Source of the DNA: JARRJY01 sp037388705
GTDB lineage: Bacteria; Pseudomonadota; Gammaproteobacteria; UBA6429; Thiohalophilaceae
Length of the DNA stretch: 18,971 bases
Reading direction: 5' to 3'
Assembly (NCBI GenBank): GCA_037388705.1
Contig: JARRJY010000041.1
Location: 1-18,971 of the forward strand
Position 1 is the first letter of the stretch. Every line of letters begins with the position of its first letter. Positions 1 through 8,068 of the stretch are shown here, in pieces. The notes beneath the pieces were generated by a model. That model ran no database searches. It worked only from the letters and a program-made list of their open reading frames with translations, and was not told the origin of the DNA. Both the position numbers and the translations under genes were made by a program.

Positions 1-1199
1 AAATGATGGCGGGTAAAAAAGGCGTCACCGAGTTTTACTCCCCTCACGTGAAACAGGTTATGGTGGCCGGCTATACACAAGTACCGGAGTTAGGCTGGGG
101 AATTATGGTACCGCAACCAAAACCGGAAATCGAAAAGCAGGTTGAAAACATTCTTTTTTCACAACTGAGCTGGGCACTGCTGGGATTGGTGGCAGCGTTA
201 GGTATCGCTGTCATCATTGCACGTAAAATTACTAACCCGGTTAACCAGCTAGCCATGGCGGCACATGATGTTGTCCTCAACGAGTATGAGGACAAGTTAC
301 CTCGCATCACGGCTGATGTGCCACTTGAAATACAGGAATTAAACCACGCCCTGGTTAACCTGGTATCCGGCTTACAGGAATCTCATTCCGAAATTCATCA
401 ATTAAATGCTTCCTTACAGAAACGTATTGAAGATGCCACTGAACAACTACGCATTAGTAATAAACAACTGAAATTACATGCCGAAGAGGCTCAACTGGCC
501 AATAAGATAAAAAGCGATTTCCTTGCCAATATGAGCCACGAGTTGCGAACCCCGCTTAATGCCATCATTGGCTATACAGAATTACTTACCGATGAGATGC
601 AAGATACGGATGACAAAGCCTATCAAAATGATTTATTAAAAATAAAAAAATCGTCTTATCACTTATTACGATTAATCAACGATATTCTTGATATCTCTAA
701 ACTGGAATCAGGTCGGGTCGAATTATCCAATGAAACGATTGATATCAAAGAATTGCTACTTGATGTTGAAAAGACACTCTCCCCACTGGTAAAAGAAAAA
801 CAGAATCAACTTGATATTCATTTCAACACTACTCTCAATACAATATTTGCTGATAAAACAAAAATATACCAAATCCTGTTAAACCTGATCAGCAATGCCA
901 ATAAATTTACCGATAACGGCAACATTGAAGTGGAAGTTTTAGATATACAAAGTGCATTCCATGAATGGATAGTTATTTCAGTGAACGATAGCGGTATCGG
1001 TATTTCTGAAGAACAACAAAAAAATATCTTCAAGGCGTTTAACCAGGCCAATTCTGGCATCAGCCGTAAATATGGCGGTACCGGGCTGGGACTTGCCATT
1101 AGCCGGGAGTATGCTCACATGATGGGAGGCGATATTAACGTTGAAAGTGAGCCCGGCAAAGGCGCCACCTTTACGTTAACGATCCCCGTGAAATCCTGA
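1..1199 (+). CDS. Sensor histidine kinase, C-terminal part (Cache-HAMP-HisKA-HATPase)
   Basis: This is an inner-membrane sensor kinase that autophosphorylates on histidine and should pass the phosphate to a response regulator not seen in the window. The frame is open at the left edge, so the N-terminus and most of the sensor domain are missing; numbering is from the first ATG at base 3. Residues 10-45 (AGYTQVPELGWGIMVPQP) match the end of a periplasmic dCache sensor. A membrane helix follows at about 52-73, HAMP at 74-125, a coiled coil at 128-170, and the H-box SHELRTPLNAIIGY with the phospho-acceptor His179. The ATPase part has an N-box (NLISNANKF), a G1 box (DSGIGIS), an F-box (FKAFNQAN) and a G2 box (GGTGLGLAIS). 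There is no receiver domain after the ATPase. The ligand and partner regulator cannot be inferred. Confidence 0.93.
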   Translation, partial: MMAGKKGVTEFYSPHVKQVMVAGYTQVPELGWGIMVPQPKPEIEKQVENILFSQLSWALLGLVAALGIAVIIARKITNPVNQLAMAAHDVVLNEYEDKLPRITADVPLEIQELNHALVNLVSGLQESHSEIHQLNASLQKRIEDATEQLRISNKQLKLHAEEAQLANKIKSDFLANMSHELRTPLNAIIGYTELLTDEMQDTDDKAYQNDLLKIKKSSYHLLRLINDILDISKLESGRVELSNETIDIKELLLDVEKTLSPLVKEKQNQLDIHFNTTLNTIFADKTKIYQILLNLISNANKFTDNGNIEVEVLDIQSAFHEWIVISVNDSGIGISEEQQKNIFKAFNQANSGISRKYGGTGLGLAISREYAHMMGGDINVESEPGKGATFTLTIPVKS

Positions 1200-1205
1200 A
1201 ACGGG

Positions 1206-1883
1206 TCACGGTAACGTTAACCATGGCCTGATGTCCTCGAGAAACTGATCCTTGCTCACAAAATGAAGGGTCTGCCAACCGGCTTCATGGGCGCGCTGTA
1301 TATTCGATTCGCTGTCATCAATAAACAGGATCTGACCAGGTGATACTCCCAGTTGCCGGGTAACCTCCGTAAACAATGCAGGTTCACGTTTACCTTTACC
1401 AATATTGTAACTGTTGAAGATCTCGTCAAACTTGTTGAAGAAATGATCCCGTGCATCCAGTTCATTCAGCCAGTGTGTTTGATCACTGAGGATCCCGACC
1501 CGGTAACCCCTTGTCCGCAACTGTTCGACAATCGTGATGATCCACCGACGAAGTACAAAGCCATCGAGGATCCGTTGAGTCAACTCCGTCTCTTCACCGC
1601 TTAATCCACTACGTGTTTTCAACAGGCTCCAGAAGTCAGATGCTGTTCCCTTGCCAAGCACAAAGCCCGAGTCGTAAACCGCTTGCATGNNNNNNNNNNN
1701 NNNNNNNNNNNNNNNNNNNNNNNNNNNNNNNNNNNNNNNNNNNNNNNNNNNNNNNGTCGATGGCATGGCCGCCACATCAAGCGCCTGCTCTCGGGCCATC
1801 GCCAGCAAACCGTCGCGAAAACCCTCTTCAGCCAGTACCCCGCCGTAGTCAAACAAGATCGCTTTCGTTCGTGAAACAGTCAT
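1206..1883 (-). CDS. HAD-superfamily (subfamily IA) phosphatase, interrupted by an assembly gap
   Basis: This is a small-molecule phosphatase-like HAD hydrolase, probably cytoplasmic. Motif I is ILFDYGGVLAEE, with the first Asp as nucleophile; the usual second Asp is replaced by Gly, as is common in YihX and epoxide-hydrolase-N-type HADs (DFGGVL). Motif II is the Ser in ILSDQTHW, motif III the Lys in GKREPALF, and motif IV FIDDSESNIQRAHEAGW. The 66 N bases at 1690-1755 remove about 22 codons of the cap region just after the N-terminal 42 residues. The frame is kept across the gap, though the N run may be only an estimated length. The ATG at 1883 begins MTVSRTKAIL. The gene is convergent with the histidine kinase, 6 bases from its stop. 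The substrate is unknown; a sugar phosphatase is a plausible guess only. Confidence 0.85.
   Translation of the reverse strand: MTVSRTKAILFDYGGVLAEEGFRDGLLAMAREQALDVAAMPSXXXXXXXXXXXXXXXXXXXXXXXMQAVYDSGFVLGKGTASDFWSLLKTRSGLSGEETELTQRILDGFVLRRWIITIVEQLRTRGYRVGILSDQTHWLNELDARDHFFNKFDEIFNSYNIGKGKREPALFTEVTRQLGVSPGQILFIDDSESNIQRAHEAGWQTLHFVSKDQFLEDIRPWLTLP
1690..1755. other. Assembly gap (66 N)
   Basis: A run of 66 undetermined bases falls inside the HAD phosphatase gene. The coding frame continues on both sides, so the gene is probably intact in the organism, but the real gap length is unknown. Confidence 0.99.
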
Positions 1884-2106
1884 GATATTGACAATAACAC
1901 AGTTCGAATAACCTCAGGCAATGGCTACCGCTACACGCTGGTATGCCATATGGTTGAACCCGTTCAAATTTTCAGCACTTTGTTTTGTGTGTGTTTTAAA
2001 CTTTTTGACGCCGTTCACCTTTTTATCCTCCACTCTTGACTAACTTTAAATAGACATAACCCATCGTACCGAAGATCAACCGGTATGGATGGTCGGAGGA
2101 ACGAAC

Positions 2107-2544
2107 ATGACAAGTCGAGTGATAACGTTCAGTTTGATGGTGATACTATCAGCAACGCATTACGCTTATGCCGGTGAAGTGAAATCCATTACCGACAAGA
2201 TATATTCCAATTCATTCGAAAAGTATAACCGCTTTGGCAAGACCGATGTTACGGATACGCAATCCTGTGAAACGGACAATACCGGGTTTATTACCGTATA
2301 TTCCATCACTGGCAAGGCACAACAGGGAATTGATATCACGCTGGATGGTAGCCCCATCGGTCACCTTTCAACTTATTTCCCGGATGAGATGCCTGATTGT
2401 CAAACGCCCAGTGCCAAAGGCATTATCACCATCATGGTCCCTGCAGGTGAACATACACTTGAAGCCATTAGCCCTAACCTTAACTGGCCAGGGCATACCT
2501 TCACGGTAGAAAAATGTGAATGCATGGTACTGCCATTATCGTAA
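2107..2544 (+). CDS. Small secreted protein with PEGA-like beta domain
   Basis: Unrecognised 145-residue exported protein. The ATG at 2107 is preferred over an upstream in-frame ATG at 2089, because GGAGGA lies six bases before it and it opens directly into a signal peptide: MTSRVITF, a hydrophobic stretch, then a likely cleavage at AYA/GEV near residue 22. The mature part has four cysteines, one near residue 54, one in PDCQ, and two in a C-terminal EKCEC, so disulfides or metal binding are possible. The segment GIDITLDGSPIG, followed by MVPAGEHTLEAISP, resembles the PEGA/carboxypeptidase-regulatory beta-sandwich pattern, in which a decorated lipid or glycan surface protein shows PxGxHxLE. 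That assignment is an inference from pattern. It faces the GDSL esterase gene convergently, 58 bases apart. Confidence 0.75.
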   Translation: MTSRVITFSLMVILSATHYAYAGEVKSITDKIYSNSFEKYNRFGKTDVTDTQSCETDNTGFITVYSITGKAQQGIDITLDGSPIGHLSTYFPDEMPDCQTPSAKGIITIMVPAGEHTLEAISPNLNWPGHTFTVEKCECMVLPLS

Positions 2545-2602
2545 CCAATACATTTCAACAACAACCTCATCTGACCCCGTTACTCACTATATAGCCTTAC
2601 GG

Positions 2603-3613
2603 TTATGGCGTAGACAGTACCTCGGCAGCTGCCTCCGCCATTATCTTGTGCACTGCCTTGGTCGGATGTATTCCATCCCAGAACAAATAAGCATCGGGAT
2701 TGGTACATTTATAAGGCGCAACATTTGGCGTGACACAGGGAACATCTGTCACTTCGATACCGTAATCATCCGGGCTGGTGATAATGGAATCCAGTAACGT
2801 ATAGGCATCGAAAATACGTACATCCATATCAGGAAAGTAGGTATTAAAATACCATTGCATACCAGACAGTTCTCCATTAAAACTAACTGTTAAGTTAGTT
2901 GCTAACGCTGCCAGGCCCGGATAGTAAATATCCAGGATTTGCACCGCGGGGGTTTTGCCAATATCTGGCACATTCATCAACAGAAACTGACGGGCGCCCT
3001 GGTTATACAGTGCTACAATTGCATTAAAAATATTATTAAGTGCGCCGCCTATCGTCGAGGTCGGATCGGCGCCTGCCAGCACATCGCGCAGGTCATTGCC
3101 ACCCATCTCAAAAACAACCAGACTATCCGATGTCAGTCCTACAGAACTGTTAAAGAAGGCACCAAGTTGATTGGATAGATTGAAACGACATTCGTAATCA
3201 TTAGCCCTGGCACCACCTACCGCGTAATTGCGTGCTTGCTGACCATCGTTGCGTAATGCCGGGCGGGTAAAGCCTGCCAATGCATTATTACGTGCGAGTT
3301 GTTCAATCCAGGTGGCACCGTTACTGACATGGTGACCTCCGATAGCATAGGTTCCATCAGGTACATAGAGATCATCCAGCATATTATAGGGGGGAACATT
3401 CATCGGTGTCAGCGGACCGCAAGTGTCATCAAAACCGAAACTTGAGGGATCAGACAGCACAACAAAAGCATTGCCGGAATCACTCAGGCTGCCACCAAAC
3501 ACCACGATACTATCGTAAGGTTTCTGCTGGGCAAATGATTCTGATGTAGCTAATAACCCGAAGCAAAATAATGCAAGCGTACAATGCGTACTGAAACGTT
3601 TAAATAAAAACAT
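2603..3613 (-). CDS. Secreted SGNH/GDSL-family esterase or lipase with a GGSL nucleophile motif
   Basis: This is a periplasmic or extracellular ester hydrolase of 336 residues. The start at 3613 is chosen because GGAGGAAATC precedes this ATG and the protein then opens with a signal peptide (MFLFKRF, hydrophobic core, cut near SFAQQ). An in-frame ATG at 3658 lacks both. Block I reads VVFGGSLSDSGN: the catalytic Ser is present, but the Asp of the usual GDSL is Gly. Block II has the oxyanion Gly in AVGGARAND, block III has GGNDLRDVL with the conserved Asn, and block V is FWDGIHPTKAVH, supplying catalytic Asp and His. There is no C-terminal autotransporter barrel, and the protein ends shortly after block V. 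It resembles GCAT/thermolabile-hemolysin type members. The substrate is unknown. Confidence 0.88.
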   Translation of the reverse strand: MFLFKRFSTHCTLALFCFGLLATSESFAQQKPYDSIVVFGGSLSDSGNAFVVLSDPSSFGFDDTCGPLTPMNVPPYNMLDDLYVPDGTYAIGGHHVSNGATWIEQLARNNALAGFTRPALRNDGQQARNYAVGGARANDYECRFNLSNQLGAFFNSSVGLTSDSLVVFEMGGNDLRDVLAGADPTSTIGGALNNIFNAIVALYNQGARQFLLMNVPDIGKTPAVQILDIYYPGLAALATNLTVSFNGELSGMQWYFNTYFPDMDVRIFDAYTLLDSIITSPDDYGIEVTDVPCVTPNVAPYKCTNPDAYLFWDGIHPTKAVHKIMAEAAAEVLSTP

Positions 3614-3668
3614 GATTTCCTCCTTGATGTTTGATCTGAAATAATTTGTCCCAGGCATTCCATGATTG

Positions 3669-3691
3669 ATTAATATCTGAATAATATTAAT
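3669..3691. promoter_or_regulatory. A/T-rich inverted repeat between divergent genes
   Basis: ATTAATAT and ATATTAAT form a perfect 8-bp dyad with a 7-base spacer, 56 bases upstream of the esterase start and about 130 bases upstream of the channel start. Its position suits an operator or a curved upstream element; no specific regulator is recognised. Confidence 0.4.
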
Positions 3692-3729
3692 TCTACAACT
3701 AACCTAACATAAAACAGGATTTACTAAAA

Positions 3730-3743
3730 TTGATCCATATCAT
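3730..3743 (+). promoter_or_regulatory. Fnr/Anr-like box upstream of the ion channel gene
   Basis: TTGATCCATATCAT matches the Fnr/Anr consensus TTGAT-N4-ATCAA at 9 of 10 defined positions and lies 74 bases before the channel ATG. No clear -10 element is seen at the spacing expected for class II activation, so the role (activation or repression) is open. Confidence 0.4.
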
Positions 3744-3817
3744 TGAACGTCTACTTAGAAACAATTGCTCTGAGGCCCGGTTTTTTGTATTTTGTATCAA
3801 ATATATTTGGAGAAAAA

Positions 3818-4612
3818 ATGAGCAGCCCGGAATTTACTAATAAAAACAAAATGTATGGCCTTTTACATGGCCTGTATTTCGGCCATGAAAAACGCTCACA
3901 TATCTTCCGCTGGTGCCTGCTTGGCTTTGACATCGTAACGATCCTGTACTTTGTCGTAGCATCTTTTTTTCATCATACCGATGATATCCATATCGTCGAG
4001 GAACTCATCGGCATTATTTACTTACTGGAATACATGGCCCGGCTTTATATCAGCCCCACCAGGCTCAAATATGTATTCAACCCGGTTGGCCTGGCAGACC
4101 TGATTGTCATCGCCTCGCTGCTTGCACCAACGTTAGCAGAAAACTTTGCCTTCTTACGTATCATGCGGGCGTTGCGATTGTTGCGCTCATACCATGTGTT
4201 AAAAACACTCAAGACCCAGTCCGTTTATGTCCGAAACCATGAAGATATTATTTTCAGTGTTGTCAATCTGCTGGTCTTTATTTTTATTATCACTGCCATC
4301 GTCTACGTGACACAATCAGGCCAGAACCCTGCTATCAATAATTATCTCGATGCGCTGTATTTCACCATTGCCACCCTGACGACAACCGGCTTTGGTGATA
4401 TTACCCTGGTCGGTGAAAGCGGCCATTTACTGGCCGTGTTGATCATGATTTTTGGCATATCTCTTTTCTTGCGATTAATTCAGACCATTTTTCGGCCCGG
4501 CAAGGTACGCTACGAGTGTCCAACGTGTGGGCTTAGACGCCACGATCCCGACGCGATCCACTGCAAGCATTGTGGCACTGTTCTACATATCACCACGGAA
4601 GGTGAAGTATAG
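3818..4612 (+). CDS. Voltage-sensor-type (potassium) ion channel with C-terminal zinc ribbon
   Basis: This is a six-helix inner-membrane cation channel of 264 residues. The start at 3818 (MSSPEF) is chosen because GGAG lies just upstream; the in-frame ATG at 3743 has no such site. S1-S3 are visible as hydrophobic segments near residues 33-54, 65-82 and 93-113. S4 carries four arginines at every third position (RIMRALRLLR). S5, a pore loop with filter TTTGFGDI (canonical TVGYGD) and S6 follow. After S6 a short domain CPTCG...CKHCG forms a CxxC-x12-CxxC zinc ribbon, which is not a standard part of such channels. Family knowledge supports a potassium-selective or related channel. It is 20 bases ahead of the HIT-like gene in the same direction, so the two are likely cotranscribed. 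Confidence 0.9.
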   Translation: MSSPEFTNKNKMYGLLHGLYFGHEKRSHIFRWCLLGFDIVTILYFVVASFFHHTDDIHIVEELIGIIYLLEYMARLYISPTRLKYVFNPVGLADLIVIASLLAPTLAENFAFLRIMRALRLLRSYHVLKTLKTQSVYVRNHEDIIFSVVNLLVFIFIITAIVYVTQSGQNPAINNYLDALYFTIATLTTTGFGDITLVGESGHLLAVLIMIFGISLFLRLIQTIFRPGKVRYECPTCGLRRHDPDAIHCKHCGTVLHITTEGEV

Positions 4613-4632
4613 TAAATAAAGATGTAGTCCCG

Positions 4633-5685
4633 ATGCCCGACATTAAACATGTTTTGTCTTCCCCCGGCCTGTACAAACAGGCCTTTGAGGATGGATTAAC
4701 CCGTATCCTGCAACACAAAACTGCCGGTACGTTTATCCTGGCCTGCGCCAATATTTTTCAGCACCCAAAATTCCTGGAAAACAACAAGGCACATCTTCAC
4801 GAGGTATATACCTATATAAAAGAATATTACCAGGCATGCCAACGCGAAGGTAAACAGCCGGAAGATACCGTCGATGACATCACTGCTATGAACAACATCA
4901 TTGAAATCGGCCTGGAAAACCTGGACGCGGTTCAAACTCGTGAGATCAAAACAAGTGCTGCGACTTTCCTGCTGAACTATAACCAGTTACGGTCATTCAG
5001 GCCGGCACGTATGAGTAAAATGGAAAACGTCCAGCTGGATACCGCGTTCAACGCGCAAGGCTTTCACTTCAACAAACCCTTCCTGGAAAAAGAAACCTTT
5101 GCGCAGGGCAACATGCAGGGTCGACAGCTTTGCCTGCTTTATAACAAGTTTCCCTTTGTGAAATATCATGCCCTACTGGTATTGGATAAAGAACAGCACA
5201 ACAACCAGCTATTAATCGAAGAATACCTGGTTTACATGGCTGAACTGCAATCGACCACGCAACAACAACTCCCGGGGTTTGTTGTTGCCTATAATTCGCT
5301 GGGCGCTGGGGCATCCGTCAATCATTTACACTTCCATGCCTACCTTGAAACGACGCCGCTGCCCATTTTTTCAGCGCAGTATAGGCACAACGGTGGTGAT
5401 CATCCCTACCCGGCAACCTGCCAGGTATTTACTGATCCGGGAGATGCCTGGCAGGTTATCCAGTCATTACATGACAAAAACACGCCCTATAACCTGTTAT
5501 TTCATGACAGGAAAATTTACTGCCTGCCGAGAAAATTGCCGCAAAAAACATTTAAAGACCTTGATGTTACCCTGTATGGATGGTCAAACATGGCTGGCTT
5601 GATCCACCTTAATGACAAGGAAGCATTTGCGCAGATCAGCGTTAATCAATTAATGGAATCATTGGCAGCGGTAAGTTTGCAATAA
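4633..5685 (+). CDS. HIT-superfamily / Ap4A phosphorylase-like protein
   Basis: This 350-residue cytoplasmic protein has a HIT-type active site, VNHLHFHAY, with His231, His233 and His235, preceded by YNSLGAGAS as in nucleoside-phosphate transferases and phosphorylases (Ap4A phosphorylase, GDP-sugar phosphorylase, DUF4922-like proteins). The segment LLYNKFPFVKYHALLV (about 169-184) matches the first half of the split GalT/Ap4A-phosphorylase fold. The third residue of the triad is His, as in HIT hydrolases, rather than the Gln of many phosphorylases (HxHxQ). The first 120 residues are helical and unrecognised. The C-terminal part is less conserved to the eye. A nucleotide or nucleotide-sugar substrate is inferred. 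It probably shares an mRNA with the channel upstream. Confidence 0.75.
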   Translation: MPDIKHVLSSPGLYKQAFEDGLTRILQHKTAGTFILACANIFQHPKFLENNKAHLHEVYTYIKEYYQACQREGKQPEDTVDDITAMNNIIEIGLENLDAVQTREIKTSAATFLLNYNQLRSFRPARMSKMENVQLDTAFNAQGFHFNKPFLEKETFAQGNMQGRQLCLLYNKFPFVKYHALLVLDKEQHNNQLLIEEYLVYMAELQSTTQQQLPGFVVAYNSLGAGASVNHLHFHAYLETTPLPIFSAQYRHNGGDHPYPATCQVFTDPGDAWQVIQSLHDKNTPYNLLFHDRKIYCLPRKLPQKTFKDLDVTLYGWSNMAGLIHLNDKEAFAQISVNQLMESLAAVSLQ

Positions 5686-5713
5686 CACGTTTTCAAAAAC
5701 CGTGGGCTACACT

Positions 5714-6667
5714 TTATTTCTTCATTTGTTTTTGCAGCTTTGTAAACTGACGATCAACTTCACTGAAAAAAGTATCCAGCGACTCGTCCGATGTCCATTT
5801 GGCGAAAGGCGGTTTAACAACCTCCGAATATTCAGGCCAGGAGTTGAATTCTCTTTGTTCCAGCTGGTTCAGCACAACAACAAACAACATTAATAGCGCA
5901 ACCACTGAAAATGATACCAGGCCGCGTCTTTTTAACTCCGTGGCAAACGTTAAATTATATTTCAACATCAGGGTAATAATGAAAAGCAGGAAACCCATCT
6001 CAACAAGGTTACCAAAACTACTGCTTGCAGTTGCATACTCAACATACCCTGTGAACAGGCTGGCTATGGTAAACCCGGCGAGGATCACCGCGATAGCAAA
6101 CAATTGCGGAAAAAAATTGGGTTTATGGTGTAACAGTCTACCTGCTAGTGCCCAGCCACCTGCCCAGAGCGTGACTACGAACGCGTATAACAGGCCACCG
6201 GCAAGCTGCTGTTCCCAGCGAATTTTTCCCGTGGCCTGGAGGTAGTCAGAAAATACTGCCAGCAATGCTGAAATTACTACCGCCATGATAGGTAACGCGA
6301 TGCGAGGCCCATGACGGGACATCCAGTTTGACAGGATAAGTTTGCGGGTGCGCTCTACCGGGTGATCACTGGTTAATAACACCAGCTGGGTACGACCCAC
6401 CGTCAGTTCATCACCACTGCTGATGACCACGCCATCTTCAGTCACCGGCTTGTTATTAATAAGCACCGGGTTGGTGTTATCCAGTACTTTCAGTCTCCAC
6501 GCGCCATCCTCGTAATCAAAGCGTAGTTGCTGTGCCGCAATAAAGTGATCCGAGAGGATAACATCGTTATTGAAGCCTCTTCCCAGCGTGAGCGATGTTC
6601 CGGTACTTTTAACAAACTCCGATAACCTGCCAGGCCGTTTACTGTGCTGGATGATCAAGGCTTCCAT
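5714..6667 (-). CDS. FHA-domain multi-pass membrane protein
   Basis: This 317-residue protein has a cytoplasmic phosphothreonine-binding-like FHA domain at about 1-100: TLGRGFNNDVILSDHFIA holds the conserved Gly29-Arg30 and the Ser39/His41 pair, and later come VLINNKPV and GDELTVGRTQLVL. Five hydrophobic helices follow, at about 123-143, 155-180, 186-210, 221-244 and 252-272, and a charged C-terminus of about 40 residues. Its first 13 bases overlap the end of the serine protease gene upstream, so the two are translationally linked. FHA domains read Ser/Thr phosphorylation, but no kinase lies in the window. The likely role is an inner-membrane signalling or scaffold partner of the protease; this is inference. 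Confidence 0.82.
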   Translation of the reverse strand: MEALIIQHSKRPGRLSEFVKSTGTSLTLGRGFNNDVILSDHFIAAQQLRFDYEDGAWRLKVLDNTNPVLINNKPVTEDGVVISSGDELTVGRTQLVLLTSDHPVERTRKLILSNWMSRHGPRIALPIMAVVISALLAVFSDYLQATGKIRWEQQLAGGLLYAFVVTLWAGGWALAGRLLHHKPNFFPQLFAIAVILAGFTIASLFTGYVEYATASSSFGNLVEMGFLLFIITLMLKYNLTFATELKRRGLVSFSVVALLMLFVVVLNQLEQREFNSWPEYSEVVKPPFAKWTSDESLDTFFSEVDRQFTKLQKQMKK

Positions 6668-7962
6668 TGGATTGCCTCCATGAACCGCTTCATGAACCGG
6701 ACACTGTTTTCTTTACTCACACCCGACATGGCAGCCTTTGCCAGCAATGCCCTGTCATTTTGATCGACGGTTGTCATCATCAACAGTACATCGTAAAGGC
6801 CCTGGTACTTTTTGTAAGCCCTCAGGCAGGTGGACACTTTCCAGGAATGCTGGCTGATTTCAACAAACTTTTCTTTGCACAGATAATTTGTCGCATCCTC
6901 TTTGCGTGACACGCTACTGACACTGGAATGTGAAAACCGACTTTCTACCTGCGAATAAAACTGGAAGCGATTGAGTCGGTCTGTGGTAAGCCATTCGTAA
7001 TCATAGGAAAACATGCCTATGTGCATACGCCTGCTGACAAAAATACGATCCTGGGAACGGCAGTGCTTGTGGACACCTTTATAATAAGTATCTTTTTTAT
7101 CGATAGTATGGCCCCAGCACTTCAGTGACTTATCCATCTTTCCCGAGATAAGCACATCACCCAGCGCTTCACTTTCCCATTGTTTGTCGAGTAATTGTGC
7201 GTAGAACTTTTGTTGATCATCAAACAGGGCGGTTCTGATTTTTTCCGCAAAGTCTTTCGCTGCACCGTGTTTCCTGACACGCTTGTATAACGCGTGTAGC
7301 CGGGCGGCCGGAACAAGGAAACTGATTTGCTCGCCCCCTTTTGCCACGTTGATACCGACAAGCCTGCCATGATCATCAAAGGCCGGCCCGCCACTCATCC
7401 CGGGATTCAGGCTGCCGGAAAACAGGATTTTCCGGTAACGGGATTCCTGGATAAGACCATTAAAATTACCCTCGATGATGAGCATCGAGATATCAAGCGG
7501 ATTACCCATGGAGAAGATACGCTCCCCCTTGGAGAGAGCGCCAAGGTTAAACCGGAAATACTTTTTCTGTAATGGCGCAATCTTGAGAACAGCAAGATCA
7601 TGAATCACATCGAAATCCAGCAACGCGATATCACCGGTACTTCCGTCATGGGCCACGTACTCCAGCCGGTATTTTTCCGGCTTGTGCACAAAAGAGGACA
7701 CCACGTGAAAATTCGTCGCCAGGTGTCCTTCTTTGCTCACCTGGAACCCGGAGCCAATCGAGTTTTTATCGCCGGATGCGATATCAATCACCCGGATCTG
7801 GAAGACCTGTTGCTTGAATTTCTGAAACAACTCACTGGCTTTACCTTGCGCATGGGAGGCCAACGGTAAACCTGCAAGCAAAAATATGAGTAGCGCGTAA
7901 AGTTGAAAGTATCGTGTTCGTCGGTGTTCGCTTCCCTGTTTCTTATTTTTATTCCTAATCAT
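6655..7962 (-). CDS. Exported trypsin-like (S1C/HtrA-like) serine protease with unknown C-terminal domain
   Basis: This is a 435-residue protein with a basic N-terminus, a hydrophobic segment at about 20-36 and a likely cut near SHAQ, so it is periplasmic or membrane-anchored. The catalytic triad is visible: His86 in TNFHVV, Asp122 in HDLAVLKI and Ser190 in NPGMSGGPAF, with the usual DegP-like run FSMGNPLD. The protease domain ends near residue 210. There is no PDZ domain; instead about 220 residues of unrecognised, Lys- and Cys-containing sequence follow, with Cys residues in KCWG, KHCRSQ, LCKEK and STCLRA that may form disulfides. The stop overlaps the start of the FHA gene by 13 bases. The ATG at 7962 lacks an obvious Shine-Dalgarno. 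Confidence 0.87.
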   Translation of the reverse strand: MIRNKNKKQGSEHRRTRYFQLYALLIFLLAGLPLASHAQGKASELFQKFKQQVFQIRVIDIASGDKNSIGSGFQVSKEGHLATNFHVVSSFVHKPEKYRLEYVAHDGSTGDIALLDFDVIHDLAVLKIAPLQKKYFRFNLGALSKGERIFSMGNPLDISMLIIEGNFNGLIQESRYRKILFSGSLNPGMSGGPAFDDHGRLVGINVAKGGEQISFLVPAARLHALYKRVRKHGAAKDFAEKIRTALFDDQQKFYAQLLDKQWESEALGDVLISGKMDKSLKCWGHTIDKKDTYYKGVHKHCRSQDRIFVSRRMHIGMFSYDYEWLTTDRLNRFQFYSQVESRFSHSSVSSVSRKEDATNYLCKEKFVEISQHSWKVSTCLRAYKKYQGLYDVLLMMTTVDQNDRALLAKAAMSGVSKENSVRFMKRFMEAIQWKP

Positions 7963-8068
7963 TTGAATACCATTTTCCGTAAAGCATCAACATGCATACC
8001 TATCTTGGTAATCGACACTATCCTGAACAGACTTTAATAAAAACAACTGGCAACGTGAATAACCCGGT

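Noticed and set aside
2089..2106. In-frame ATG at 2089 as start of the small secreted protein
   Set aside because: It would place MVGGTN before the signal peptide, and the Shine-Dalgarno GGAGGA lies after it, in front of the ATG at 2107.
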